NCBI RefSeq assembly: GCF_900167255.1
Contig: NZ_FUYB01000016.1
Coordinates: 1 to 64,000, forward strand
Direction: 5' to 3'
DNA: 64,000 bases
DNA from: Thiothrix eikelboomii
GTDB lineage: Bacteria; Pseudomonadota; Gammaproteobacteria; Thiotrichales; Thiotrichaceae
Shown here: in pieces, positions 51,455 through 59,220 of the stretch
Layout: each line of letters opens with the position of its first letter
Position numbering within the stretch: position 1 is the stretch's first letter
The notes under the pieces: model-generated
The model's input: only the letters and a program-made list of their open reading frames with translations
The model's database searches: none
What the model was told of the DNA's origin: nothing
Made by a program: the position numbers and the translations under genes

Positions 51455-52621
51455 TCAAAACTTCACCCACTTCGCGCCCTGATCCGCCGACTCAACACAA
51501 GCCTCCAACCAACGTACTCCATTCATTCCTGCTTGCACATCAGGATACCAAAGCGTGTCTAGCATCGCTTGATCAGCGCGCTCAAAGGCATCAATCGCCA
51601 TCGCAAAGCGATGATATAAGTTCGCCCATGCTTCAAAGAAGCCTTCTGCATGTCCGCCACCAATCCGTGAGCAAATTGCGTCATTTTTCAATAAATAAGG
51701 CATGCCACGATCCAGCAATTGGGCTGGTTGACCTTGGATTTCATAGCGTAATTGATTGGGGTGCTCATCCCACCATTCGATACTCGCTTTCGAGCCGATC
51801 ACGCGAATTTTCTGCTGATGCATAGAGCCAGCATTCACTGAGCTAGCCCAGAGTGTACCAACTGCACCGGTTTTGAACTTAAACATGACATGGGCATTGT
51901 CTTCAAGGGGGGCGCGGCTCTGAATAAAGCTTTGGCGCATGCAGCACAGTTCATCAACCTCAAGCCCTGTGAGCATTTCCATTAAATAATAGGTGTGTGT
52001 ACCCAAATCACCGAGCACATACGTCGGCCCTGAAATCGCCGGATTCATACGCCATTTCGCGCCTGGGCTATGTTCCTCAATCGGAGCACTGTGGAAACCA
52101 TGAGCAAATTGCATCGTGACGATACGGATATCACCCAGTAAACCCTGCTCAATCATCGCTCGTGCTTGATGTAACATCGGGAAGCCAGAATAACCATACA
52201 TCACTGCAAAAAGCTTGTGGCGAGCTTTAGCTAAATCAGCAAGCTCCTGCGCTTCGGCACAAGTGAAAGTTAATGGCTTTTCGCAAATCACATGCAAACC
52301 TGCTTCAAGAGCGGCTTTGCTAATTGCATAGTGAGTACTATTCGGTGTGGCAATACTCACCGCTTGAATGCCATCATCCCGCTGCGCCTCTTGTGCAAAC
52401 AAGCTTTGATAATCTGCATAGCAGCGTTCAGGATCAAGCCCTAAGTCGCGACCAAACTCTCGTCCACGTGCAGCATCAAGATCAAAGGCTCCGGCTGTTA
52501 AGGCAAAAAAACGGTCACGTGCTGCACTAGCACGATGCGCATAACCAATTTCACTACCACGCCCACCACCCACCATACCCCAACGAATCGGGGCGGCTAG
52601 ATGGCTTTCTTCATTAAACAT
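51455..52621 (-). CDS. Gfo/Idh/MocA family oxidoreductase
   Basis: NAD(P)-dependent sugar or polyol dehydrogenase. Rossmann motif RWGMVGGGRGSEIGYAHRAS, the cofactor-site AVSIATPNSTHY and the catalytic Lys in VICEKPLTFT are present. DLGTHTYYLMEMLTGLEVDE and an IGGGHAEGFFEAWANLYHRF block complete the C-terminal domain. 388 residues. Relatives include myo-inositol and scyllo-inositol dehydrogenases; the substrate here is unknown. Confidence 0.88.
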   Translation of the reverse strand: MFNEESHLAAPIRWGMVGGGRGSEIGYAHRASAARDRFFALTAGAFDLDAARGREFGRDLGLDPERCYADYQSLFAQEAQRDDGIQAVSIATPNSTHYAISKAALEAGLHVICEKPLTFTCAEAQELADLAKARHKLFAVMYGYSGFPMLHQARAMIEQGLLGDIRIVTMQFAHGFHSAPIEEHSPGAKWRMNPAISGPTYVLGDLGTHTYYLMEMLTGLEVDELCCMRQSFIQSRAPLEDNAHVMFKFKTGAVGTLWASSVNAGSMHQQKIRVIGSKASIEWWDEHPNQLRYEIQGQPAQLLDRGMPYLLKNDAICSRIGGGHAEGFFEAWANLYHRFAMAIDAFERADQAMLDTLWYPDVQAGMNGVRWLEACVESADQGAKWVKF

Positions 52622-52853
52622 CGCTCATCCTTAGGCATGACATTTGTGTGCATGCTGCTGTAATAGTTGGAAAAATAGGTCAGCCGTGACTGACCCGTTC
52701 TAAAGCTTGCAGCAGTCAATGGCTGCATGCTTTGTGGCGCTAAACCATGCGGTATATCCGTATACGCTACCGCCGCCTGTCAAGTCAGCATCTAAACTTG
52801 GGCTACACAGTACAACAAACGCCGCTCTATCCAAGTTTGGAGCTGCCCTATTT
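52622..52853 (-). other. Intergenic region with terminator and two further inverted repeats
   Basis: A hairpin GGTCAG (52678-52683) / CTGACC (52690-52695) is followed on the minus strand by TATTTTT, a likely terminator for the SDR gene upstream. Between it and the SDR stop are TGCAGC-AGTCAATG-GCTGCA (52709-52728) and GCGGTA...TACCGC (52749-52773), two perfect 6-bp inverted repeats that could be operators. No convincing gene is seen, though a stretch free of stops on the minus strand hints at a decayed reading frame. Confidence 0.5.
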
Positions 52854-53711
52854 TTAAACCTCAGGCCAGTTCATCGCCTTATCTGGCTGTGGAGTGCGCC
52901 CATCACCACAACCCAGCACCCCTTGATCGAAATCAATCACTGCACCCGTCATTAACCCCGACTCAGCTGAGGCCAAAAATGCGGCCGCCCGTGCGACTTC
53001 TTCGGGTTTAATTAAGCGCCCATTGGGTTCACGAGCCTCCACTGCGTCCAGCCAGTCGGCAGGAGCATGATGAAATTTAGACTGAATCGCATGCTCACCC
53101 GGACTATCCATCCAACCAATATTTAAGACATTGGCGCGAATTTTATTGCGCATCAGTGAGAAAGCGACGTTTTTGGTCATAGCAACCAAGGCAGCTTTAG
53201 ACGCTGAATAAGCGGTTAAGAAGGATTGTCCACCGTGGGAGGACATAGTGCAGACATTGACTATCGTACCTTCGATGTTGTGCTCGACCATGTGACGTGC
53301 CGCCGTTTGCATAATGAAAAACGGCGCTTCGGCATTTACGGCAAATAAGCGGGTATAAGTGGCCGGATCGGTATTCAAAATCGAGCCACGATCGGTGCAG
53401 CCTGCACAATGCACCACACCCTGCAATTGCCCAAACGCTTGAATCGTATCACGGACACATTGAATCGCTTGCTCGCGTTGTGTGAGATCTGCTGGTACAA
53501 AAACAACTTTGCATTGAGCCGTAGTGAGTGCTTTAGCTAAAGCATGACCACGCTCGGCATTGCGTCCAATTAAAGCAATCCCAGCTGCACCGCGCTCAAT
53601 GAATAAGCGGGCGGTAGTTTCACCTAAACCTTGGGTACCACCCGTGATTAGAAAGTTTTTGCCCACAAGTTGGCGACTGAAATCAGCGCCATATTCGGTG
53701 TTAATAGCCAT
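52854..53711 (-). CDS. Short-chain dehydrogenase/reductase
   Basis: Classical SDR of 285 residues: cofactor motif FLITGGTQGLGETTARLFIE, Arg in LIGRNAERG (NADP preference possible), the VHCAGCTDRG block, catalytic Ser in VCTMSSHGG, YSASKAALV with the Tyr-x3-Lys pair, and a C-terminal TGAVIDFDQGVLG. AAGGAG lies upstream of the start. Substrate unknown; the next gene on the strand, a Gfo/Idh dehydrogenase, may act in the same sugar pathway. Confidence 0.88.
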   Translation of the reverse strand: MAINTEYGADFSRQLVGKNFLITGGTQGLGETTARLFIERGAAGIALIGRNAERGHALAKALTTAQCKVVFVPADLTQREQAIQCVRDTIQAFGQLQGVVHCAGCTDRGSILNTDPATYTRLFAVNAEAPFFIMQTAARHMVEHNIEGTIVNVCTMSSHGGQSFLTAYSASKAALVAMTKNVAFSLMRNKIRANVLNIGWMDSPGEHAIQSKFHHAPADWLDAVEAREPNGRLIKPEEVARAAAFLASAESGLMTGAVIDFDQGVLGCGDGRTPQPDKAMNWPEV

Positions 53712-53810
53712 GACTCTGCTCCTTATTTTTAATAAAGGCAGTATAAGCTAGTTACAAGGATTTGTTATATTTTTTACATTAAAATAAATAATAGAATTTT
53801 TATTCCAAAT

Positions 53811-54860
53811 TTAGCTAACCACGGACCAATACAGATCCATCATAGGATCAAAGGCTTGTACTTCAGTGGTGCTTAATTTCAAGTTAGCTGGCAAAGCTTG
53901 TGGCTTAAGCTGGCGCTCTAAAACTAAGCGCTCGGTATTCACGGGTAAACCATAAAACGCAGCGCCATTCAAGGATACAAAGCCTTCAAATTTATCTAAG
54001 GCATTTTCCTGCTCAAACACTTGTGCGGTAATCGCTAAAGCATTGGCTACATTGAAGATACCTGCACAGCCACAAGCGGTTTCTTTGGCATGCACGGGAT
54101 GCGGTGCGGAGTCTGTGCCAAGGAAAAAGCGTGGGTCACCACAGGTCGCGGCTGCCCGTAACGCTAAACGATGCCTTTCACGTTTCGCAACCGGTAAACA
54201 ATAATAATGGGGTTTGATTCCACCGACCAGCATGGCATTACGATTGATGACTAAATGATGTGGTGTCAAGGTAGCCGCCGTATGCGTCGCACAAGACAAC
54301 ACATAATCGACCCCTTCTTGGGTAGTCAGATGCTCAAACACAATATTTAACTGTGGGAAGCGGACACGAAGCGGCATCAATTTAGTTTCAATAAAGACTG
54401 CTTCACGATCAAAAATATCAACCTGTGGATCAACGACTTCACCATGCACGAGGAAGGGCATGCCGATTTCTTGCATGACTTCGAGCACTGGATAGATTTT
54501 TTCCAAATCTTTGACACCCGCTGCGGAGTTAGTGGTTGCACCAGCGGGGTAAAGTTTGACCGCCGTGATCACCCCTGATTCAAAACCTGCTTTGACATCA
54601 GCGGCTTCAGTCGTTTCGGTCATATATAAGGTCATTAAGGGCTGAAAGCTGCTATTCGGGGGCAGAATTGCCAAAATGCTGTCCCGATAGGCCAGTGCAT
54701 CCGCAGTATGTACCACTGGCGGTTGTAGATTCGGCATCACAATAGCTCGCCCGAAATGCGCTGCAGTATAAGGCAGTACTTGTTCTAACATTTCACCCTG
54801 GCGTAGGTGTACATGCCAATCATCAGGCATAGCGATGTCTAAGCGAGTCAGGTGGGTCAT
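53811..54860 (-). CDS. pyrC: Dihydroorotase, class II
   Basis: Cyclises carbamoyl aspartate to dihydroorotate in pyrimidine synthesis. Binuclear zinc motifs: [12 protein letters not shown], the carboxylated Lys in [29 protein letters not shown] and the catalytic Asp in [11 protein letters not shown]. 349 residues, the length of E. coli PyrC. A single-gene unit. Confidence 0.96.
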   Translation of the reverse strand: MTHLTRLDIAMPDDWHVHLRQGEMLEQVLPYTAAHFGRAIVMPNLQPPVVHTADALAYRDSILAILPPNSSFQPLMTLYMTETTEAADVKAGFESGVITAVKLYPAGATTNSAAGVKDLEKIYPVLEVMQEIGMPFLVHGEVVDPQVDIFDREAVFIETKLMPLRVRFPQLNIVFEHLTTQEGVDYVLSCATHTAATLTPHHLVINRNAMLVGGIKPHYYCLPVAKRERHRLALRAAATCGDPRFFLGTDSAPHPVHAKETACGCAGIFNVANALAITAQVFEQENALDKFEGFVSLNGAAFYGLPVNTERLVLERQLKPQALPANLKLSTTEVQAFDPMMDLYWSVVS

Positions 54861-55070
54861 GAGCAGCTCCGCAAATAAAATAAGCGTGCCGATTTTAGCA
54901 AAAGATCACTAAACTCTAGAGTGGTTTTATCTGGGTTTTTGCTAAAGACCTTAGCCGTAAGAGGGTGCTTAGAGCGATGTGCTCAGAAGCCCTCTAAAAA
55001 GCAAGGGTGCCAACCGAGGCTGACACCCTTGCTAGGGAAAGCGAATGAGGAGGAGGAGGAGAGTATTCGC
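54861..55070. other. Intergenic region between pyrC and the sulfur-globule-like gene
   Basis: Holds the pyrC promoter side, an imperfect hairpin at about 54960-54995 (AGAGGGTGCTT / AGAAGCCCTCT-type arms), and the strong terminator at 54996-55032. Open frames on the plus strand are shadows of the Gly-rich gene. Confidence 0.4.
54996..55032 (-). terminator. Intrinsic terminator of the sulfur-globule-like gene
   Basis: A 10-bp stem, AGCAAGGGTG (55000-55009) with CACCCTTGCT (55023-55032), extends by CA/TG after one mismatch. On the minus strand it is followed by TTTTTAGAGGG. A clear Rho-independent terminator, strong as expected for an abundant product. Confidence 0.85.
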
Positions 55071-55574
55071 TTATTGAACGGTAGCTGGTGCTGGAGCTGC
55101 TACTGCTGGAGCAGTAACTTGTGGTTGAGCAGCTGGTGCAGCAGCTTGTGGCATTGGCATCATTGGTGCTTGATAAGAAGCCATTGGGCCATAAGGATAA
55201 CCACCGTTAGAAGCGGTATTTGTCCAGCCATTGCCATTACCGTAAGTGTTGCCCCAACCATTGCCATTACCTGTTAAGTAGCCATTGGTGTCTGCATCGC
55301 CTTTGCCAGCCATGTCAGTATTCATATCTGACTTGCCTTTGCCTTTGAAAGTGATTTGGAATTCCACTTCGCCATCAGCATTGCCTTTGCCACTGCCCCA
55401 ACCGTCTACATTACCTTTGCCAGTACCCCAGCCATTGCCATTACCTGTGGTATAAGCGGTGCCATTACCTGCGGCAGAACCGTTGCCATTGCCCATGCCA
55501 TTGTCAAAAAACTCAGCAGAAGCAGCGCCAGATAAAGCGATTAAACTAGCGAAAACGATGGTTTGTAATTTCAT
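55071..55574 (-). CDS. Secreted Gly/Asn-rich protein, sulfur globule protein-like
   Basis: A signal peptide (KLQTIVFASLIALSGAASA) is followed by Gly-Asn repeats (GNGNGSAAGNGTAYTTGNGN, GKGN, GNGNGWG), a central short block VEFQITFKGKGKSDMNTDMA, more GNGNGW repeats and a Pro/Ala/Gln/Met-rich tail (PMPQAAAPAAQPQ). The composition and order fit the envelope proteins of periplasmic sulfur globules in sulfur-oxidising gammaproteobacteria. ATG at 55574 has AGGAG 8 bases upstream; a TTG 2 codons earlier is less likely. 167 residues. Its strong RBS and terminator suggest high expression. Another secreted Gly-rich structural protein is the alternative. Confidence 0.72.
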   Translation of the reverse strand: MKLQTIVFASLIALSGAASAEFFDNGMGNGNGSAAGNGTAYTTGNGNGWGTGKGNVDGWGSGKGNADGEVEFQITFKGKGKSDMNTDMAGKGDADTNGYLTGNGNGWGNTYGNGNGWTNTASNGGYPYGPMASYQAPMMPMPQAAAPAAQPQVTAPAVAAPAPATVQ

Positions 55575-55710
55575 GATCAAATCTCCTAACAGAATGTCTG
55601 TGTGTTTAGCTTTAAGTTGAGATAATCATAATATTAGAATTTACTAATGTAAAGAGTTCAGAAAATAAATAACTAATACCTACCCATCAGAGATATAAAA
55701 ACCGTCAGTT

Positions 55711-55732
55711 AATGCATCCTATACAATGCATT
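55711..55732. promoter_or_regulatory. HipB operator candidate 1
   Basis: AATGCAT-n8-ATGCATT is a perfect 7-bp inverted repeat with an 8-base spacer, upstream of hipB. The N8 spacing equals that of known HipB operators, although the half-site differs from the E. coli TATCC. Confidence 0.7.
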
Positions 55733-55750
55733 TCTGGCAAACTAACTAAA

Positions 55751-55772
55751 AATGCACTATATAGAATGCATG
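55751..55772. promoter_or_regulatory. HipB operator candidate 2, overlapping the hipB start
   Basis: AATGCAC-n8-ATGCATG repeats the site 1 pattern with two outer mismatches. The left edge sites are 40 bases (about four helical turns) apart, so dimers would sit on the same face. It covers both possible hipB start codons. Confidence 0.65.
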
Positions 55773-56045
55773 AACTTAGAAGATCTGGGAAAGGCCCTTC
55801 AACAGGCACGCAAACAAAAACAATGGACGCAGGCAGAGGTCGCTAGACAGCTAGGGATGAGTCGCGCCACCGTCTCTGCCCTAGAAAATGGAACAGTGAA
55901 CGAAATTGGTATCCGTAAAGTGATGGCTGTCTGTTCTTTATTGGGATTGGAGCTACACGTTGCCACTCGTCAAAGCAAACGCCCGCATTTACATACCCTC
56001 GTCTCAGAAGCCGAGCAGCGAAAACGTGATAAAGAACCAAAATAA
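55770..56045 (+). CDS. hipB: HipB-type antitoxin (Xre helix-turn-helix)
   Basis: DNA-binding antitoxin and autorepressor. The helix-turn-helix is at about 8-62 (LGKALQQARKQKQWTQAEVA, RQLGMSRATVSALENGTVNE). The start is ambiguous: ATG 55770 (MNLEDLGKAL) or the in-frame ATG at 55752, neither with a visible ribosome-binding site, so a leaderless message is possible. 91 or 97 residues. The hipA gene follows after 19 bases. Confidence 0.87.
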   Translation: MNLEDLGKALQQARKQKQWTQAEVARQLGMSRATVSALENGTVNEIGIRKVMAVCSLLGLELHVATRQSKRPHLHTLVSEAEQRKRDKEPK

Positions 56046-56064
56046 CGCAAAATAAGGAAGCAAG

Positions 56065-57297
56065 ATGAGCGAACAGCAATTGGCTATTTTTGCAGGCAAA
56101 GATCCAGTGGGTGTCTTAGGGCGCAGTGAGTTACAAGCGCGTACTTATCTTTTTAATTATCTGCCAACGGCTGAAGAGCCTCAGGCTATTTCTTTGACCA
56201 TGCCGATTTTGCCTGACCAATACCATTTCCAGCAGGGTGTACATCCTATTTTCCAAATGAATTTGCCCGAGGGCGAGTTGCGCGAAATGTTGCGCAATAG
56301 TTTCCAAAAAACGGTGCAAAATTTTGATGATTTAAGCCTATTGGCGATTGTTGGACACTCCCAAATTGGGCGAGTGCGGATTGCTGAAATGGGGGAGCAG
56401 CCACGCGAGTTACCTCTGCAAAGTGTGCAAGATCTACAGACTTATGCGGGCAGTGAAGATTTATTCATGAGCTTGCTGCAACGCTTTGGGCGTTATTCGG
56501 GTATTTCTGGCGTGCAACCGAAAGTTTTAATCCGCGACCAGGCGACCGTAGCCACCGCCCTGCAAGAGTTGGAGCAAATCAGTTATAAGGATTCGACGCA
56601 TATTGTTAAAGCTTGGAATCCAGAGCGCTTCCCACAATTAGCAGCGAACGAGTATTTTTGTCTAAAAGCGGCGCACTATGCAGGTTTAGAAGTACCTGAA
56701 TTTGAATTAGCCGCACAAGGGCGCTTATTAATCGTTAAGCGCTTTGATTTAGATGGTAAGGGCGGCTATCTAGGCTTTGAAGATTTCTGTGTGCTCAATG
56801 GTTTGGCTACGGATGATAAATATGTGGGTAGCTATCAAGATCTTGCCTTGCGTATTCGCCAATTTGTCTCGCCCCATCGTGTACATGATGCTTTAGAGCA
56901 GTTCTTTTTATCCTTAGCCTTAACTTGTACCGTCGGCAATGGTGATGCACATTTGAAAAATTTTGGGGTCATTTATGCTAACCCTGAAACAGAGGTTAGC
57001 CTCGCACCAGCGTATGATATTGTTTCCACCACGCCTTATATTCCAAATGATAGCCTTGCTTTATTGCTTGGTAACAGTAAGCAATTTCCAACACGACTCG
57101 AATTGATCAGTTTTGCGCGACGGTTTTGTAGCTTAACAGAACGCCGCACGAATCAATTGCTCGATTGGGTCGTTCACGGAGTGGAGAGTGCTTTGCCTGA
57201 GTTGATCGCTTATCAGAAAGAACATGCCGAGTTTGTACAGCTTGGTGAACGTATGCAGGCCGTTTGGCAGCGAGGTTTGGCTAGTTTGCGAAGCTAG
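56065..57297 (+). CDS. hipA: HipA-type Ser/Thr kinase toxin
   Basis: Toxin kinase; E. coli HipA phosphorylates glutamyl-tRNA synthetase and induces persistence. An N-terminal HipA_N (Couple_hipA) domain (about 5-100) precedes HipA_C: GRYSGISGVQPKVLI (P-loop-like Ser region), HIVKAWN with the nucleotide Lys, ANEYFCLKAAHYAGLEVPE, LIVKRFDLD, catalytic loop GNGDAHLKNFGV and metal-binding PAYDIVSTTPY. 410 residues. All key catalytic residues look intact. Confidence 0.92.
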   Translation: MSEQQLAIFAGKDPVGVLGRSELQARTYLFNYLPTAEEPQAISLTMPILPDQYHFQQGVHPIFQMNLPEGELREMLRNSFQKTVQNFDDLSLLAIVGHSQIGRVRIAEMGEQPRELPLQSVQDLQTYAGSEDLFMSLLQRFGRYSGISGVQPKVLIRDQATVATALQELEQISYKDSTHIVKAWNPERFPQLAANEYFCLKAAHYAGLEVPEFELAAQGRLLIVKRFDLDGKGGYLGFEDFCVLNGLATDDKYVGSYQDLALRIRQFVSPHRVHDALEQFFLSLALTCTVGNGDAHLKNFGVIYANPETEVSLAPAYDIVSTTPYIPNDSLALLLGNSKQFPTRLELISFARRFCSLTERRTNQLLDWVVHGVESALPELIAYQKEHAEFVQLGERMQAVWQRGLASLRS

Positions 57298-57439
57298 GAG
57301 CGATCGCTAGCAACCCTATCAGTTTCTCTATAGGAGCGAGCTAGTTTTTGAGTGCACGCGATTAGGCAAGGCTTATCGCCTCTAAACGCCATTCAAGCTA
57401 CAATAAGCGTCCTTTTCCTCTTATTTTGAAAACCGCCTT

Positions 57440-59158
57440 ATGAATATTCGTCAGCTGCTCGATCAACGTTTAACGGCTGCTTTACAAGCCGCAGGAGCGC
57501 CCGTGGCTAGCTCTGCAATTATTAAGCCCTCTACCCGCCCAGAGTTTGGTGATTATCAAGCTAATGGAGTGATGGCAGCGGCGAAGCAGTTGAAAATGAA
57601 TCCGCGTGAGTTAGCAGCTAAAGTTTTAGAGCAGACTGACTTAAGCGATATAGCTGAGCAAGTCGAGATTGCAGGCCCTGGATTTCTAAATATTCACTTG
57701 AAAACTGACTGGCTAGCAGCAGCCCTACCCACGAATACTCAACTGGATGCTGTCGAGCCACAGACGATTGTTGTCGATTATTCCAGTCCAAATCTAGCCA
57801 AGGAAATGCATGTTGGCCATTTACGCTCCACTATTATTGGTGATGCGGTGGTGCGCGTACTGGAGTTTCAAGGGCATCATGTCATTCGCCAAAATCATGT
57901 GGGCGATTGGGGTACACAATTCGGTATGTTGCTGGCTCATCTGGCCGATTTACAAGCCCAAGGCGGTGAATTGTCGATGCAGTTGGCTGATTTGGAAGCT
58001 TTCTATCGGGAGTCTAAGCAACGTTTTGACGCTGATCCCGCCTTTGCCGAGCGTTCGCGTGAGTATGTGGTCAAACTACAATCAGGCGATCCCGAGTGTT
58101 TAGCACTTTGGCAGCAGTTTATTAATATTTCTCTGCATCATTGTGAGGTCGCATATCAAGAGCTAGGTGTGTCACTGACTCGTCAGGATGTAATGGCTGA
58201 AAGTGCTTACAACGATGATCTGGCCAAGGTGGTGAGTGATCTGCAAGCGGCTGGTTTACTGACAGAGAGTGAGGGCGCTCAATGTGCTTTCATGGATGAG
58301 TTTAAGAATAAAGATGGTTCAATCACACCTTTGATTATTCAAAAGACCGGGGGCGGCTATTTATATGCAACCACTGATTTAGCCGCAATTCGCTATCGGA
58401 GTCGGGTGTTGCAGGCTGATCGAGTCCTATATTTTGTCGATGTACGTCAGTCACTGCATTTCCAACAAGTGTATACCTTGGCACGGAAGGCTGGCTTTGC
58501 TCCAGCTAGTATGTCTTTAGAGCATATGGCGTTCGGAACAATGTTGGGCGAGGATGGCAAGCCCTTCAAAACGCGCACAGGTGGCACCGTCAAACTGGCA
58601 GATTTATTAGCTGAAGCGCAAGAGCGTGCTTATCAATTAGTCAGTGCGAAAAATCCAGAATTAGCTGAAGCCGAGCGTCGTGAAATCGCTCATATTGTTG
58701 GCATAGGGGCAGTGAAATATTCGGATTTATCGAAAAATCGTACCTCGGATTATGTATTTAGCTGGGAGCTGATGCTCAGCTTTGAGGGGAATACAGCCCC
58801 TTATTTGCAATATGCTTATGCGCGGATTCAAAGTATTTTTCGAAAAGCCGGCAACCTTGAGCAGGGGCAGTCTAGTATTCAACTGCTTGAGTCCAGCGAG
58901 CGGGCTTTAGGTTTGAAGCTATTGCAATTTAATGAAATTATCGACAGTGTTGGACGCGAAGGTCAACCCCATCATCTGTGCAACTACCTCTATGAACTAG
59001 CGGGGCATTTCATGGCCTTCTATGAGGCTTGCCCGATCCTGCGAGAGGATGTCCCGACGGAAATCCGCGCAAGTCGGTTGCAATTGGCGCAATTAACGGC
59101 GGATACCTTGGAGACAGGTTTAAGTCTATTAGGTATTGGGGTCTTGGAGCGAATGTAA
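57440..59158 (+). CDS. argS: Arginyl-tRNA synthetase
   Basis: Class I synthetase charging tRNA-Arg. The N-terminal Add-1 domain is followed by the HIGH-type motif in DYSSPNLAKEMHVGHLRSTI, the WGTQFGMLLAHL block, GGYLYATTDLAAIRYR, the degenerate KMSK region EDGKPFKTRTGGTVKL and the C-terminal anticodon-binding DALR domain. 572 residues, near the E. coli length (577). Translated from ATG 57440; monocistronic with a terminator after it. Confidence 0.97.
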   Translation: MNIRQLLDQRLTAALQAAGAPVASSAIIKPSTRPEFGDYQANGVMAAAKQLKMNPRELAAKVLEQTDLSDIAEQVEIAGPGFLNIHLKTDWLAAALPTNTQLDAVEPQTIVVDYSSPNLAKEMHVGHLRSTIIGDAVVRVLEFQGHHVIRQNHVGDWGTQFGMLLAHLADLQAQGGELSMQLADLEAFYRESKQRFDADPAFAERSREYVVKLQSGDPECLALWQQFINISLHHCEVAYQELGVSLTRQDVMAESAYNDDLAKVVSDLQAAGLLTESEGAQCAFMDEFKNKDGSITPLIIQKTGGGYLYATTDLAAIRYRSRVLQADRVLYFVDVRQSLHFQQVYTLARKAGFAPASMSLEHMAFGTMLGEDGKPFKTRTGGTVKLADLLAEAQERAYQLVSAKNPELAEAERREIAHIVGIGAVKYSDLSKNRTSDYVFSWELMLSFEGNTAPYLQYAYARIQSIFRKAGNLEQGQSSIQLLESSERALGLKLLQFNEIIDSVGREGQPHHLCNYLYELAGHFMAFYEACPILREDVPTEIRASRLQLAQLTADTLETGLSLLGIGVLERM

Positions 59159-59172
59159 GCAATCATGGAGTC

Positions 59173-59207
59173 GTTGGCAAGAGTCAGTGGTTTTGGCTCT
59201 TGCCAAC
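59173..59207. terminator. Bidirectional hairpin between argS and the PBP4-like gene
   Basis: A 14-position stem, GTTGGCAAGAGTCA (59173-59186) with TGGCTCTTGCCAAC (59194-59207), has one mismatch and a 7-base loop containing TTTT. It lies between two converging stops and could end both transcripts. Confidence 0.7.
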
Positions 59208-59220
59208 TATTCAAGCAAGC

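Noticed and set aside
52707-52955. 82-codon plus-strand frame at the SDR 3' end
   Set aside because: Overlaps the SDR gene antisense and lacks start signals.
54921-55277. Plus-strand open frame of 118 codons (Trp/Ser-rich)
   Set aside because: It is the antisense shadow of the Gly/Asn-rich gene, whose repeats suppress stops on the other strand; no ribosome-binding site.
55071-55574. Short tandem GGTAATGG-like repeats considered as a CRISPR or minisatellite array
   Set aside because: Repeats are in frame, irregular and encode Gly-Asn; there are no unique spacers of constant length.
57300-57312. GCGATCGC octamer after hipA
   Set aside because: A single copy of the HIP1-like octamer has no meaning outside cyanobacteria.
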